Counted from the first letter of the stretch, positions 1 through 10,502 are shown. The stretch is DNA of 64,000 nt from Hydractinia symbiolongicarpus (GCF_029227915.1 NC_079888.1:22858001-22922000); one strand, 5' to 3'. Notes: generated by a model from the sequence alone, not told the origin. Program-made: numbers and translations.

Positions 1-390
1 TATACAAAGAAAGTACCCAGGGAGTAAACTCATTTCCAGAAGGATTTTTTAAATTATTTTTTCACCACTAAAACTCATAAGACTTGTAGTTTTTAAAAAT
101 GTTTTCATTTTTGATGAGACGCTGAATAAAAGAAGTTTAATCGCCGGCAAACGAAAACCCGCGATTTCCCGTAAATCCCAGGCTTGGCCCGTATAGTCAA
201 AAGTATACAAAGAAAGTACCCAGGGAGTAAACTCATTTCCCGAACGATTTTTTAAATTTTTTTTTCAACACTAAAACGCATGAGACTTGTAGTTTTCAAG
301 AATGTTTTCATTTTTGATGAGACGCTTAATGAAAGAGGTTTAATCGGCGGAAAACTAAAACCCGCGATTTCCCGTTAATCCCGGGCTTGG

Positions 391-404
391 CCCGTATAGT
401 CGAA
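391..404 (-). other. CENP-B-box-like motif, one base short (example)
   Basis: Read on the minus strand, units with the tcgaatg junction after gcccgta give ttcg-act-a-ta-cggg. The mammalian CENP-B box core is ttcg-nnnn-a-nn-cggg, so all nine fixed bases are present but the first spacer is 3 instead of 4. It occurs only in the tcgaatg subfamily with an intact cccgta end. Binding is unproven and chance is a fair explanation. Confidence 0.3.
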
Positions 405-1014
405 TGTATAAAAAGAAAGTACCCTGTGAGTAAACTCATTTCCCGAACGATTTTTTAATTTTTTTTTTCGTCACTAAAACGCATGAGACTTGTAGTTTTT
501 AAAAATGTTTTCATTTTTGATGAGACGCTGAATAAAAGAAGTTTAATCGCCGGCAAACGAAAACCCGCGATTTCCCGTAAATCCCGGGCTTGGCCCGTAT
601 AGTCAAAAGTATACAAAGAAAGTACCCTGTGAGTAAACTCATTTCCAGAACGATTTTTTAAATTATTTTTTCACCAATAAAACGCATGAGAATTGTAGTT
701 TTCAAAAATGTTTTCATTTTTGATGAGACGCTGAATAAAAGCAGTTTAATCGCCGGCAAACGAAAACCTGCGATTTCCCTAAATCCCGGACTTGGCCCGT
801 ATAGTCAAAAGTATACAAAGAAAGTACCCAGGGAGTAAACTCATTTCCAGAAGGATTTTTTAAATTATTTTTTCACCACTAAAACTCATAAGACTTGTAG
901 TTTTTAAAAATGTTTACATTTTTGATGAGACGCTGAATAAAAGAAGTTTAATCGCCGGCAAACGAAAACCCGCGATTTCCCGTAAATCCCGGGCTTGGCC
1001 CGTATAGTCTAAAG

Positions 1015-1217
1015 TATACAAAGAAAGTACCCAGGGAGTAAACTCATTTCCCGAACGATTTTTTAAATTTTTTTTTCACCACTAAAACGCATGAGACTTG
1101 TAGTTTTCAAAAATGTTTTCATTTTTGATAAGACGCTGAATAAAAGAAGTTTAATCGCCGGCAAACGAAAACCCGCGATTTCCCGTAAATCCCGGGCTTG
1201 GCCCGTATAGTCAAAAG
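1015..1217 (+). repeat. Representative full-length 203-bp monomer
   Basis: Reference unit used for offsets in this annotation. Offsets 1-9 'tatacaaag' (with palindrome gtatac across the junction); 14-24 'tacccagggag'; 29-43 'ctcatttcccgaacg'; about 44-62 a T-rich tract; 'caccactaaaacgcatgag'; 'acttgtagtttt'; a T/A-tract block to about 125; 'gatgagacgctg' (here gataagacg); 'aatcgccggcaaacg'; then a GC-rich end with 'cccgcgatttcccg', 'aaatcccgggcttggcccg' and 'tatagtcaaaag'. The motif atttcccg occurs twice per unit, about 134 bp apart. Length 202 arises mostly by loss of one g in the cccggg or cccgt segment. Confidence 0.95.
1193..1205 (+). other. Inverted repeat in GC-rich end of unit (example)
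   Basis: cgggc-ttg-gcccg is a perfect 5-bp stem with a 3-base loop, present in units ending gggcttggcccg. Other unit types break it: cccggcttgg (one g lost), ggactcgg, cttagcagg, ggcttggcacg and cctggactcgg. It is the most variable segment of the unit and the best subfamily marker. No function is claimed. Confidence 0.7.
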
Positions 1218-1316
1218 TATACAAAGAAAGTACCCAGGGAGTAAACTCATTTCCCGAACGGCAAACGAAAACCCGCGATTTCCCGTAAATCCCGGCTTGG
1301 CCCGTATAGTCAAAAG
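1218..1316 (+). repeat. 99-bp half-unit 1
   Basis: The first 43 bp of a unit (to cccgaacg) join directly to gcaaacg, deleting about 103 bp that include the AT-rich half. The junction has a 2-bp shared cg. This is the only half-unit whose left neighbour ends in gggcttgg; the others follow ggactcgg. Confidence 0.93.
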
Positions 1317-1923
1317 TATACAAAGAAGGTACCCAGGGAGTAAACTCATTTCCCGAACGATTTTTTAAATTATTTTTTCACCACTAAAACGCATGAGACT
1401 TGTAGTTTTCAAAATTGTTTTCATTTTTGATGAGACGCTGAATAAAAGAAGTTTAATCGCCGGCAAACGAAAACCCGCGATTTCCCGTAAATCCCGGCTT
1501 GGCCCGTAAAGTCAAAAGTATACAAAGAAAGTACCCAGGGAGTAAACTCATTTCCCGAACGATTTTTTAAATTATTTTTTCAACACTAAAACGCATGAGA
1601 CTTGTAGTTTTCAAAAATGTTTTCATTTTTGATGGGACGCTGAATAAAAGAAGTTTAATCGCCGGCAAACGAAAATCTGCGATTTCCCGTAAATCCCGGT
1701 CTTGGCCCGTATAGTCAAAAGTATACAAAGAAAGTACCCAGGGAGTAAACACATTTCCCGAACGATTTTTTATATTATTTTTTTACCACTAAACGCATGA
1801 GACTTGTAGTTTTCAATAATATTTTCATATTTGATGGGACGCTGAATAAAAGAAGTTTAATCGCCGGCAAACGAAAATCTGCGATTTCCCGTAAATCCCG
1901 GACTCGGCCCGTATAGTCAAAAG

Positions 1924-2022
1924 TATACAAAGAAAGTACCCAGGGAGTAAACTCATTTCCCGAACGGCAAACGAAAACCCGCGATTTCCCGTAAATCCCG
2001 GCTTGGCCCGTATAGTCAAAAG
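1924..2022 (+). repeat. 99-bp half-unit 2
   Basis: Same cgaacg to gcaaacg join as the unit at 1218. The preceding monomer ends in cccggactcggcccg. Lies 706 bp after half-unit 1. Confidence 0.93.
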
Positions 2023-3236
2023 TATACAAAGAAAGTACCCAGGGAGTAAACTCATTTCCCGAACGATTTTTTAAATTATTATTTCACCACTAAAACGCAT
2101 GAGACTTGTAGTTTTCAAGAATGTTTTTATTTTTGATGAGACGCTGAATAAAAGAAGTTTAATCGCCGGCAAACGAAAACCCGCGATTTCCAATAAATCC
2201 CGGCTTGGCCCGTATAGTCAAAAGTATACAAAGAAAGTACCCAGGGAGTAAACTCATTTCCAAAAAGATTTTTTAAATTATTTTTGCACCACTAAAACGC
2301 ATGAGACTTGTAGTTTTCAAAAATGGTTTCATTTTTGATGAGACGCTGAATAAAAGAAGTTTAATCGCCGGCAAACGAAAACCCGCGATTTCCCGTAAAT
2401 CCCGGGCTTGGCCCGTATAGTCAAAAGTATACAAAGAAAGTACCCAGGGAGTAAACACATTTCCCAAACGATTTTTTATATTATTTTTTTACCACTAAAC
2501 GCATGAGACTTGTAGTTTTCAAAAATATTTTCATATTTGATGGGACGTTGAATAAAAGAAGTTTAATCGCCGGCAAACGAAAATCTGCGATTTCCCGTAA
2601 ATCCCGGGCTTAGCAGGTATAGTCGAATGTATACAAAGAAAGTACCCTGTGAGTAAACTCATTTCCAGAACGATTTTTTAAATTATTTTTTCACCACTAA
2701 AGCCCATGAGACTTGTAGTTTTCAAAAATGTTTTCATTTTTGATGAGACGCTGAATAAAAGCAGTTTAATCGCCGGCAAACGAAAACCTGCGATTTCCCT
2801 AAATCCCGGACTCGGCCTGTATAGTCAAAGGTATACAAAGAAAGTACCCAGGGAGTAAACTCATTTCCAGAACGATTTTTTAAATTATTTTTTCACCACT
2901 AAAACGCATAAGACTTGTAGTTTTTAAAAATGTTTTCATTTTTGATGAGACGCTGAATAAAAGAAGTTTAATCGCCGGCAAACGAAAACCCGCGATTTCC
3001 CGTAAATCCCGGTCTTGGCCCGTATAATCAAAAGTATACAAAGAAAGTACCCAGGGAGTAAACACATTTCCCGAACGATTTTTTATATTATTTTTTTACC
3101 ACTAAACGCATGAGACTTGTAGTTTTCAATAATATTTTCATATTTGATGGGACGCTGAATAAAAGAAGTTTAATCGCCGGCAAACGAAAATCTGCGATTT
3201 CCCGTAAATCCCGGACTCGGCCCGTATAGTCAAAAG

Positions 3237-3335
3237 TATACAAAGAAAGTACCCAGGGAGTAAACTCATTTCCCGAACGGCAAACGAAAACCCGCGATTT
3301 CCCGTAAATCCCGGCTTGGCCCGTATAGTCAAAAG
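3237..3335 (+). repeat. 99-bp half-unit 3
   Basis: Same join, preceded by a ggactcgg monomer. Lies 1313 bp after half-unit 2. Confidence 0.93.
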
Positions 3336-4144
3336 TATACAAAGAAAGTACCCAGGGAGTAAACTCATTTCCCGAACGATTTTTTAAATTATTTTTTCAC
3401 CACTAAAACGCATAAGACTTGTAGTTTTTAAAAATGTTTTCATTTTTGATGAGACGCTGAATAAAAGAAGTTTAATCGCCGGCAAACGAAAACCCGCGAT
3501 TTCCCGTAAATCCCGGGCTTGGCCCGTATAGTCAAAAGTAAACAAAGAAAGTACCCAGGGAGTAAACACATTTCCCGAACGATTTTTTATATTATTTTTT
3601 AACCACTAAACGCATGAGACTTGTAGTTTTCAAAAATATTTTCATATTTGATGGGACGCTGAATAAAAGAAGTTTAATCGCCGGCAAACGAAAACCTGCG
3701 ATTTCCCTAAATCCCGGACTCGGCCTGTATAGTCAAAGGTATACAAAGAAAGTACCCAGGGAGTAAACTCATTTCCAGAACGATTTTTTAAATTATTTTT
3801 TCACCACTAAAACGCATAAGACTTGTAGTTTTTAAAAATGTTTTCATTTTTGATGAGACGCTGAATAAAAGAAGTTTAATCGCCGGCAAACGAAAACCCG
3901 CGATTTCCTGTAAATCCCGGGCTTGGCCCGTATAGTCAAAAGTATACAAAGAAAGTACCCAGGGAGTAAACACATTTCCCGAACGATTTTTTATATTATT
4001 TTTTTACCACTAAACGCAGGAGACTTGTAGTTTTCAAAAATATTTTCATATTTGATGGGACGCTGAATAAAAGAAGTTTAATCGCCGGCAAACGAAAATC
4101 TGCGATTTCCCGTAAATCCCGGACTCGGCCCGTATAGTCAAAAG

Positions 4145-4243
4145 TATACAAAGAAAGTACCCAGGGATTAAACTCATTTCCCGAACGGCAAACGAAAACC
4201 CGCGATTTCCCGTAAATCCCGGCTTGGCCCGTATAGTCAAAAG
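4145..4243 (+). repeat. 99-bp half-unit 4
   Basis: Same join; carries gggattaaac in place of gggagtaaac, shared with the half-units at 8385 and 11312. Confidence 0.93.
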
Positions 4244-4850
4244 TATACAAAGAAAGTACCCAGGGAGTAAACTCATTTCCCGAACGATTTTTTAAATTAT
4301 TTTTTCACCACTAAAACGCATGAGACTTGTAGTTTTCAAAATTGTTTTCATTTTTGATGAGACGCTGAATAAAAGAAGTTTAATCGCCGGCAAACGAAAA
4401 CCCGCGATTTCCCGTAAATCCCGGCTTGGCCCGTAAAGTCAAAAGTATACAAAGAAAGTACCCAGGGAGTAAACTCATTTCCCGAACGATTTTTTAAATT
4501 ATTTTTTCAACACTAAAACGCATGAGACTTGTAGTTTTCAAAAATGTTTTCATTTTTGATGGGACGCTGAATAAAAGAAGTTTAATCGCCGGCAAACGAA
4601 AATCTGCGATTTCCCGTAAATCCCGGTCTTGGCCCGTATAGTCAAAAGTATACAAAGAAAGTACCCAGGGAGTAAACACATTTCCCGAACGATTTTTTAT
4701 ATTATTTTTTTACCACTAAACGCATGAGACTTGTAGTTTTCAATAATATTTTCATATTTGATGGGACGCTGAATAAAAGAAGTTTAATCGCCGGCAAACG
4801 AAAATCTGCGATTTCCCGTAAATCCCGGACTCGGCCCGTATAGTCAAAAG

Positions 4851-4949
4851 TATACAAAGAAAGTACCCAGGGAGTAAACTCATTTCCCGGACGGCAAACG
4901 AAAACCCGCGATTTCCCGTAAATCCCGGCTTGGCCCGTATAGTCAAAAG
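4851..4949 (+). repeat. 99-bp half-unit 5
   Basis: Same join with one change, ccggacgg instead of cgaacgg. Copy of half-unit 2 at a 2927-bp offset. Confidence 0.93.
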
Positions 4950-6163
4950 TATACAAAGAAAGTACCCAGGGAGTAAACTCATTTCCCGAACGATTTTTTA
5001 AATTATTATTTCACCACTAAAACGCATGAGACTTGTAGTTTTCAAGAATGTTTTTATTTTTGATGAGACGCTGAATAAAAGAAGTTTAATCGCCGGCAAA
5101 CGAAAACCCGCGATTTCCAATAAATCCCGGCTTGGCCCGTATAGTCAAAAGTATACAAAGAAAGTACCCAGGGAGTAAACTCATTTCCCAAAAGATTTTT
5201 TAAATTATTTTTGCACCACTAAAACGCATGAGACTTGTAGTTTTCAAAAATGGTTTCATTTTTGATGAGACGCTGAATAAAAGAAGTTTAATCGCCGGCA
5301 AACGAAAACCCGCGATTTCCCGTAAATCCCGGGCTTGGCCCGTATAGTCAAAAGTATACAAAGAAAGTACCCAGGGAGTAAACACATTTCCCGAACGATT
5401 TTTTATATTATTTTTTTACCACTAAACGCATGAGACTTGTAGTTTTCAAAAATATTTTCATATTTGATGGGACGTTGAATAAAAGAAGTTTAATCGCCGG
5501 CAAACGAAAATCTGCGATTTCCCGTAAATCCCGGGCTTAGCAGGTATAGTCGAATGTATACAAAGAAAGTACCCTGTGAGTAAACTCATTTCCAGAACGA
5601 TTTTTTAAATTATTTTTTCACCACTAAAGCCCATGAGACTTGTAGTTTTCAAAAATGTTTTCATTTTTGATGAGACGCTGAATAAAAGCAGTTTAATCGC
5701 CGGCAAACGAAAACCTGCGATTTCCCTAAATCCCGGACTCGGCCTGTATAGTCAAAGGTATACAAAGAAAGTACCCAGGGAGTAAACTCATTTCCAGAAC
5801 GATTTTTTAAATTATTTTTTCACCACTAAAACGCATAAGACTTGTAGTTTTTAAAAATGTTTTCATTTTTGATGAGACGCTGAATAAAAGAAGTTTAATC
5901 GCCGGCAAACGAAAACCCGCGATTTCCCGTAAATCCCGGTCTTGGCCCGTATAATCAAAAGTATACAAAGAAAGTACCCAGGGAGTAAACACATTTCCCG
6001 AACGATTTTTTATATTATTTTTTTACCACTAAACGCATGAGACTTGTAGTTTTCAATAATATTTTCATATTTGATGGGACGCTGAATAAAAGAAGTTTAA
6101 TCGCCGGCAAACGAAAATCTGCGATTTCCCGTAAATCCCGGACTCGGCCCGTATAGTCAAAAG

Positions 6164-6262
6164 TATACAAAGAAAGTACCCAGGGAGTAAACTCATTTCC
6201 CGAACGGCAAACGAAAACCCGCGATTTCCCGCAAATCCCGGCTTGGCCCGTATAGTCAAAAG
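6164..6262 (+). repeat. 99-bp half-unit 6
   Basis: Same join; cccgcaaatcc replaces cccgtaaatcc. Copy of half-unit 3 at 2927 bp. Confidence 0.93.
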
Positions 6263-6787
6263 TATACAAAGAAAGTACCCAGGGAGTAAACTCATTTCCC
6301 GAACGATTTTTTAAATTATTTTTTCACCACTAAAACGCATAAGACTTGTAGTTTTTAAAAATGTTTTCATTTTTGATGAGACGCTGAATAAAAGAAGTTT
6401 AATCGCCGGCAAACGAAAACCCGCGATTTCCCGTAAATCCCGGGCTTGGCCCGTATAGTCAAAAGTAAACAAAGAAAGTACCTAGGGAGTAAACACATTT
6501 CCCGAACGATTTTTTATATTATTTTTTTACCACTAAACGCATGAGACTTGTAATTTTCAAAAATATTTTCATATTTGATGGGACGCTGAATAAAAGAAGT
6601 TTAATCGCCGGCAAACGAAAACCTGCGATTTCCCTAAATCCCGGACTCGGCCTGTATAGTCAAAGGTATACAAAGAAAGTACCCAGGGAGTAAACTCATT
6701 TCCAGAACGATTTTTTAAATTATTTTTTCACCACTAAAACGCATAAGACTTGTAGTTTTTAAAAATGTTTTCATTTTTGATGAGACG

Positions 6788-8135
6788 CTGAATAAAAGAA
6801 GTTTAATCGCCGGCAAACGAAAATCTGCGATTTCCCGTAAATCCCGGGCTTAGCAGGTATAGTCGAATGTATACAAAGAAAGTACCCTGTGAGTAAACTC
6901 ATTTCCAGAACGATTTTTTAAATTATTTTTTCACCACTAAAGCCCATGAGACTTGTAGTTTTCAAAAATGTTTTCATTTTTGATGAGACGCTGAATAAAA
7001 GCAGTTTAATCGCCGGCAAACGAAAACCTGCGATTTCCCTAAATCCCGGACTCGGCCTGTATAGTCAAAGGTATACAAAGAAAGTACCCAGGGAGTAAAC
7101 TCATTTCCAGAACGATTTTTTAAATTATTTTTTCACCACTAAAACGCATAAGACTTGTAGTTTTTAAAAATGTTTTCATTTTTGATGAGACGCTGAATAA
7201 AAGAAGTTTAATCGCCGGCAAACGAAAACCCGCGATTTCCCGTAAATCCCGGTCTTGGCCCGTATAATCAAAAGTATACAAAGAAAGTACCCAGGGAGTA
7301 AACACATTTCCCGAACGATTTTTTATATTATTTTTTTACCACTAAACGCATGAGACTTGTAGTTTTCAATAATATTTTCATATTTGATGGGACGCTGAAT
7401 AAAAGAAGTTTAATCGCCGGCAAACGAAAATCTGCGATTTCCCGTAAATCCCGGACTCGGCCCGTATAGTCAAAAGTATACAAAGAAAGTACCCAGGGAG
7501 TAAACTCATTTCCCGAACGGCAAACGAAAACCCGCGATTTCCCGTAAATCCCGGCTTGGCCCGTATAGTCAAAAGTATACAAAGAAAGTACCCAGGGAGT
7601 AAACTCATTTCCCGAACGATTTTTTAAATTATTTTTTCACCACTAAAACGCATAAGACTTGTAGTTTTTAAAAATGTTTTCATTTTTGATGAGACGCTGA
7701 ATAAAAGAAGTTTAATCGCCGGCAAACGAAAACCCGCGATTTCCCGTAAATCCCGGGCTTGGCCCGTATAGTCAAAAGTAAACAAAGAAAGTACCTAGGG
7801 AGTAAACACATTTCCCGAACGATTTTTTATATTATTTTTTTACCACTAAACGCATGAGACTTGTAGTTTTCAAAAATATTTTCATATTTGATGGGACGCT
7901 GAATAAAAGAAGTTTAATCGCCGGCAAACGAAAACCTGCGATTTCCCTAAATCCCGGACTCGGCCTGTATAGTCAAAGGTATACAAAGAAAGTACCCAGG
8001 GAGTAAACTCATTTCCAGAACGATTTTTTAAATTATTTTTTCACCACTAAAACGCATAAGACTTGTAGTTTTTAAAAATGTTTTCATTTTTGATGAGACG
8101 CTGAATAAAAGAAGTTTAATCGCCGGCAAACGAAA
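6788..8135 (+). repeat. Tandem duplication of 5475-6822, 1313-bp period
   Basis: The segment from about 5475 to 6822 recurs at a 1313-bp offset. The 1313 bp equals six full monomers plus one 99-bp half-unit (at 7477). It includes the 'cttagcagg' variant (5537 and 6850) and 'aaagcccatgag'. The duplication overlaps the end of 2927-bp copy 2, so it is younger than that event. Confidence 0.82.
7477..7575 (+). repeat. 99-bp half-unit 7
   Basis: Same join; copy of half-unit 6 at 1313 bp, without its private change. Confidence 0.93.
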
Positions 8136-8999
8136 ACCCGCGATTTCCCGTAAATCCCGGGCTTGGCCCGTATAGTCAAAAGTATACAAAGAAAGTACCC
8201 AGGGAGTAAACACATTTCCCGAACGATTTTTTATATTATTTTTTTACCACTAAACGCAGGAGACTTGTAGTTTTCAAAAATATTTTCATATTTGATGGGA
8301 CGCTGAATAAAAGAAGTTTAATCGCCGGCAAACGAAAATCTGCGATTTCCCGTAAATCCCGGACTCGGCCCGTATAGTCAAAAGTATACAAAGAAAGTAC
8401 CCAGGGATTAAACTCATTTCCCGAACGGCAAACCAAAACCCGCGATTTCCCGTAAATCCCGGCTTGGCCCGTATAGTCAAAAGTATACAAAGAAAGTACC
8501 CAGGGAGTAAACTCATTTCCCGAACGATTTTTTAAATTATTTTTTCACCACTAAAACGCATGAGACTTGTAGTTTTCAAAATTGTTTTCATTTTTGATGA
8601 GACGCTGAATAAAAGAAGTTTAATCGCCGGCAAACGAAAACCCGCGATTTCCCGTAAATCCCGGCTTGGCCCGTAAAGTCAAAAGTATACAAAGAAAGTA
8701 CCCAGGGAGTAAACTCATTTCCCGAACGATTTTTTAAATTATTTTTTCAACACTAAAACGCATGAGACTTGTAGTTTTCAAAAATGTTTTCATTTTTGAT
8801 GAGACGCTGAATAAAAGCAGTTTAATCGCCGGCAAACAAAAACCTGCGATTTCCCTAAATCCCGGACTCGGCCTGTATAGTCAAAGGTATACAAAGAAAG
8901 TACCCAGGGAGTAAATTCATTTCCAGAACGATTTTTTAAATTATTATTTCACCACTAAAACGCATAAGACTTGTAGTTTTTAAAAATGTTTTTATTTTT
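8136..8999 (+). repeat. Segment matching 3896-4558, then chimeric monomer
   Basis: From 8136 to about 8798 the sequence follows 3896-4558 at an offset of 4240 bp (2927 plus 1313). This includes the caggagac variant and the gggattaaac half-unit at 8385. Near 8799 the unit switches from the gatgggacg, agaag type to the gatgagacg, agcag type, an exchange junction. Confidence 0.75.
8385..8483 (+). repeat. 99-bp half-unit 8
   Basis: Same join; gggattaaac type with the private change gcaaaccaaaac. Confidence 0.93.
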
Positions 9000-9990
9000 G
9001 ATGAGACGCTGAATAAAAGAAGTTTAATCGCCGGCAAACGAAAACCCGCGATTTCCCGTAAATCCCGGTCTTGGCCCGTATAGTCAAAAGTATACAAAGA
9101 AAGTACCCAGGGAGTAAACACATTTCCCGAACGATTTTTTATATTATTTTTTTACCACTAAACGCTTGAGGCTTGTAGTTTTCAATAATATTTTCATATT
9201 TGATGGGACGCTGAATAAAAGAAGTTTAATCGCCGGCAAACGAAAATCTGCGATTTCCCGTAAATCCCGGACTCGGCCCGTATAGTCAAAAGTATACAAA
9301 GAAAGTACCCAGGGAGTAAACTCATTTCCCGAACGGCAAACGAAAACCTGCGATTTCCCGTAAATCCCGGCTTGGCCCGTATAGTCAAAAGTATACAAAG
9401 AAAGTACCCAGGGAGTAAACTCATTTCCCGAACGATTTTTTAAATTATTATTTCACCACTAAAACGCATGAGACTTGTAGTTTTCAAGAATGTTTTTATT
9501 TTTGATGAGACGCTGAATAAAAGAAGTTTAATCGCCGGCAAACGAAAACCCGCGATTTCCAATAAATCCCGGCTTGGCCCGTATAGTCAAAAGTATACAA
9601 AGAAAGTACCCAGGGAGTAAACTCATTTCCCAAAAGATTTTTTAAATTATTTTTGCACCACTAAAACGCATGAGACTTGTAGTTTTCAAAAATGGTTTCA
9701 TTTTTGATGAGACGCTGAATAAAAGAAGTTTAATCGCCGGCAAACGAAAACCCGCGATTTCCCGTAAATCCCGGGCTTGGCCCGTATAGTCAAAAGTATA
9801 CAAAGAAAGTACCCAGGGAGTAAACACATTTCCCGAACGATTTTTTATATTATTTTTTTACCACTAAACGCATGAGACTTGTAGTTTTCAAAAATATTTT
9901 CATATTTGATGGGACGTTGAATAAAAGAAGTTTAATCGCCGGCAAACGAAAATCTGCGATTTCCCGTAAATCCCGGGCTTAGCAGGTATA
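9000..9990 (+). repeat. Block recopied at 11523-12513 (2523-bp offset)
   Basis: Subfamily order matches 11523-12513, including 'cgcttgaggcttg', 'tttccaataaatcc', 'cccaaaagatt' and 'aatggtttc'. The 2523-bp period equals 11 full units plus three half-units. Divergence begins at the unit junction: 'cttagcagg' is followed by tcaaagg here but by tcgaatg at 12510. Confidence 0.8.
9293..9391 (+). repeat. 99-bp half-unit 9
   Basis: Same join; has aacctgcg where the other half-units have aacccgcg. Confidence 0.93.
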
Positions 9991-10403
9991 GTCAAAGGTA
10001 TACAAAGAAAGTACCCAGGGAGTAAACTCATTTCCAGAACGATTTTTTAAATTATTTTTTCACCACTAAAACGCATAAGACTTGTAGTTTTTAAAAATGT
10101 TTTCATTTTTGATGAGACGCTGAATAAAAGAAGTTTAATCGCCGGCAAACGAAAACCCGCGATTTCCCGTAAATCCCGGTCTTGGCCCGTATAATCAAAA
10201 GTATACAAAGAAAGTACCCAGGGAGTAAACACATTTCCCGAACGATTTTTTATATTATTTTTTTACCACTAAACGCATGAGACTTGTAGTTTTCAATAAT
10301 ATTTTCATATTTGATGGGACGCTGAATAAAAGAAGTTTAATCGCCGGCAAACGAAAATCTGCGATTTCCCGTAAATCCCGGACTCGGCCCGTATAGTCAA
10401 AAG

Positions 10404-10502
10404 TATACAAAGAAAGTACCCAGGGAGTAAACTCATTTCCCGAACGGCAAACGAAAACCCGCGATTTCCCGTAAATCCCGGCTTGGCCCGTATAGTCAAA
10501 AG
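10404..10502 (+). repeat. 99-bp half-unit 10
   Basis: Same join; copy of half-unit 7 at 2927 bp. Confidence 0.93.

Larger units (their letters stand above)
1..1217 (+). repeat. Six full monomers, left edge, mixed subfamilies
   Basis: Units start at 1, 204, 407, 610, 812 and 1015. Units 1-203 and 812-1014 share 'ccagaaggatt' and 'aaaactcataag', so an 811-bp (4-unit) copying event is visible. The units at 407 and 610 carry the tcgaatg/ccctgtgag or ccctgtgag type. No half-unit occurs here. Neighbouring sequence to the right starts the 2927-bp repeat. Confidence 0.85.
1218..4144 (+). repeat. Higher-order repeat, 2927 bp, copy 1
   Basis: Contains 13 full monomers plus three 99-bp half-units (at 1218, 1924, 3237), which adds up to 2927 bp. 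The order of subfamilies recurs 2927 bp downstream, with identity followed to about 3895 in this copy. In the parts compared I noticed about ten single-base or one-base indel differences, for example agaaggtac at 1325 versus agaaagtac at 4252. Confidence 0.85.
4145..6822 (+). repeat. Higher-order repeat, 2927-bp offset, copy 2
   Basis: Matches 1218-3895 at a constant 2927-bp offset. Half-units lie at 4145, 4851 and 6164. Private changes include ccggacgg at 4887, cccgcaaatcc near 6230 and cctaggg near 6481. The match ends in the 'ggcaaacgaaaa' box near 6822, where the sequence switches to a monomer type that belongs to the 1313-bp duplication. Confidence 0.85.

Noticed and set aside
1193-1215. 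Rho-independent terminator
   Set aside because: The stem is only 5 bp with no T run after it, and a bacterial context is not credible for this array.
2603-2630. RNA polymerase III A-box-like string gggcttagcagg (tRNA- or SINE-derived origin)
   Set aside because: It differs from the A-box consensus only at the first base, but no proper B box follows at a usual distance and the rest of the unit shows no tRNA fold.
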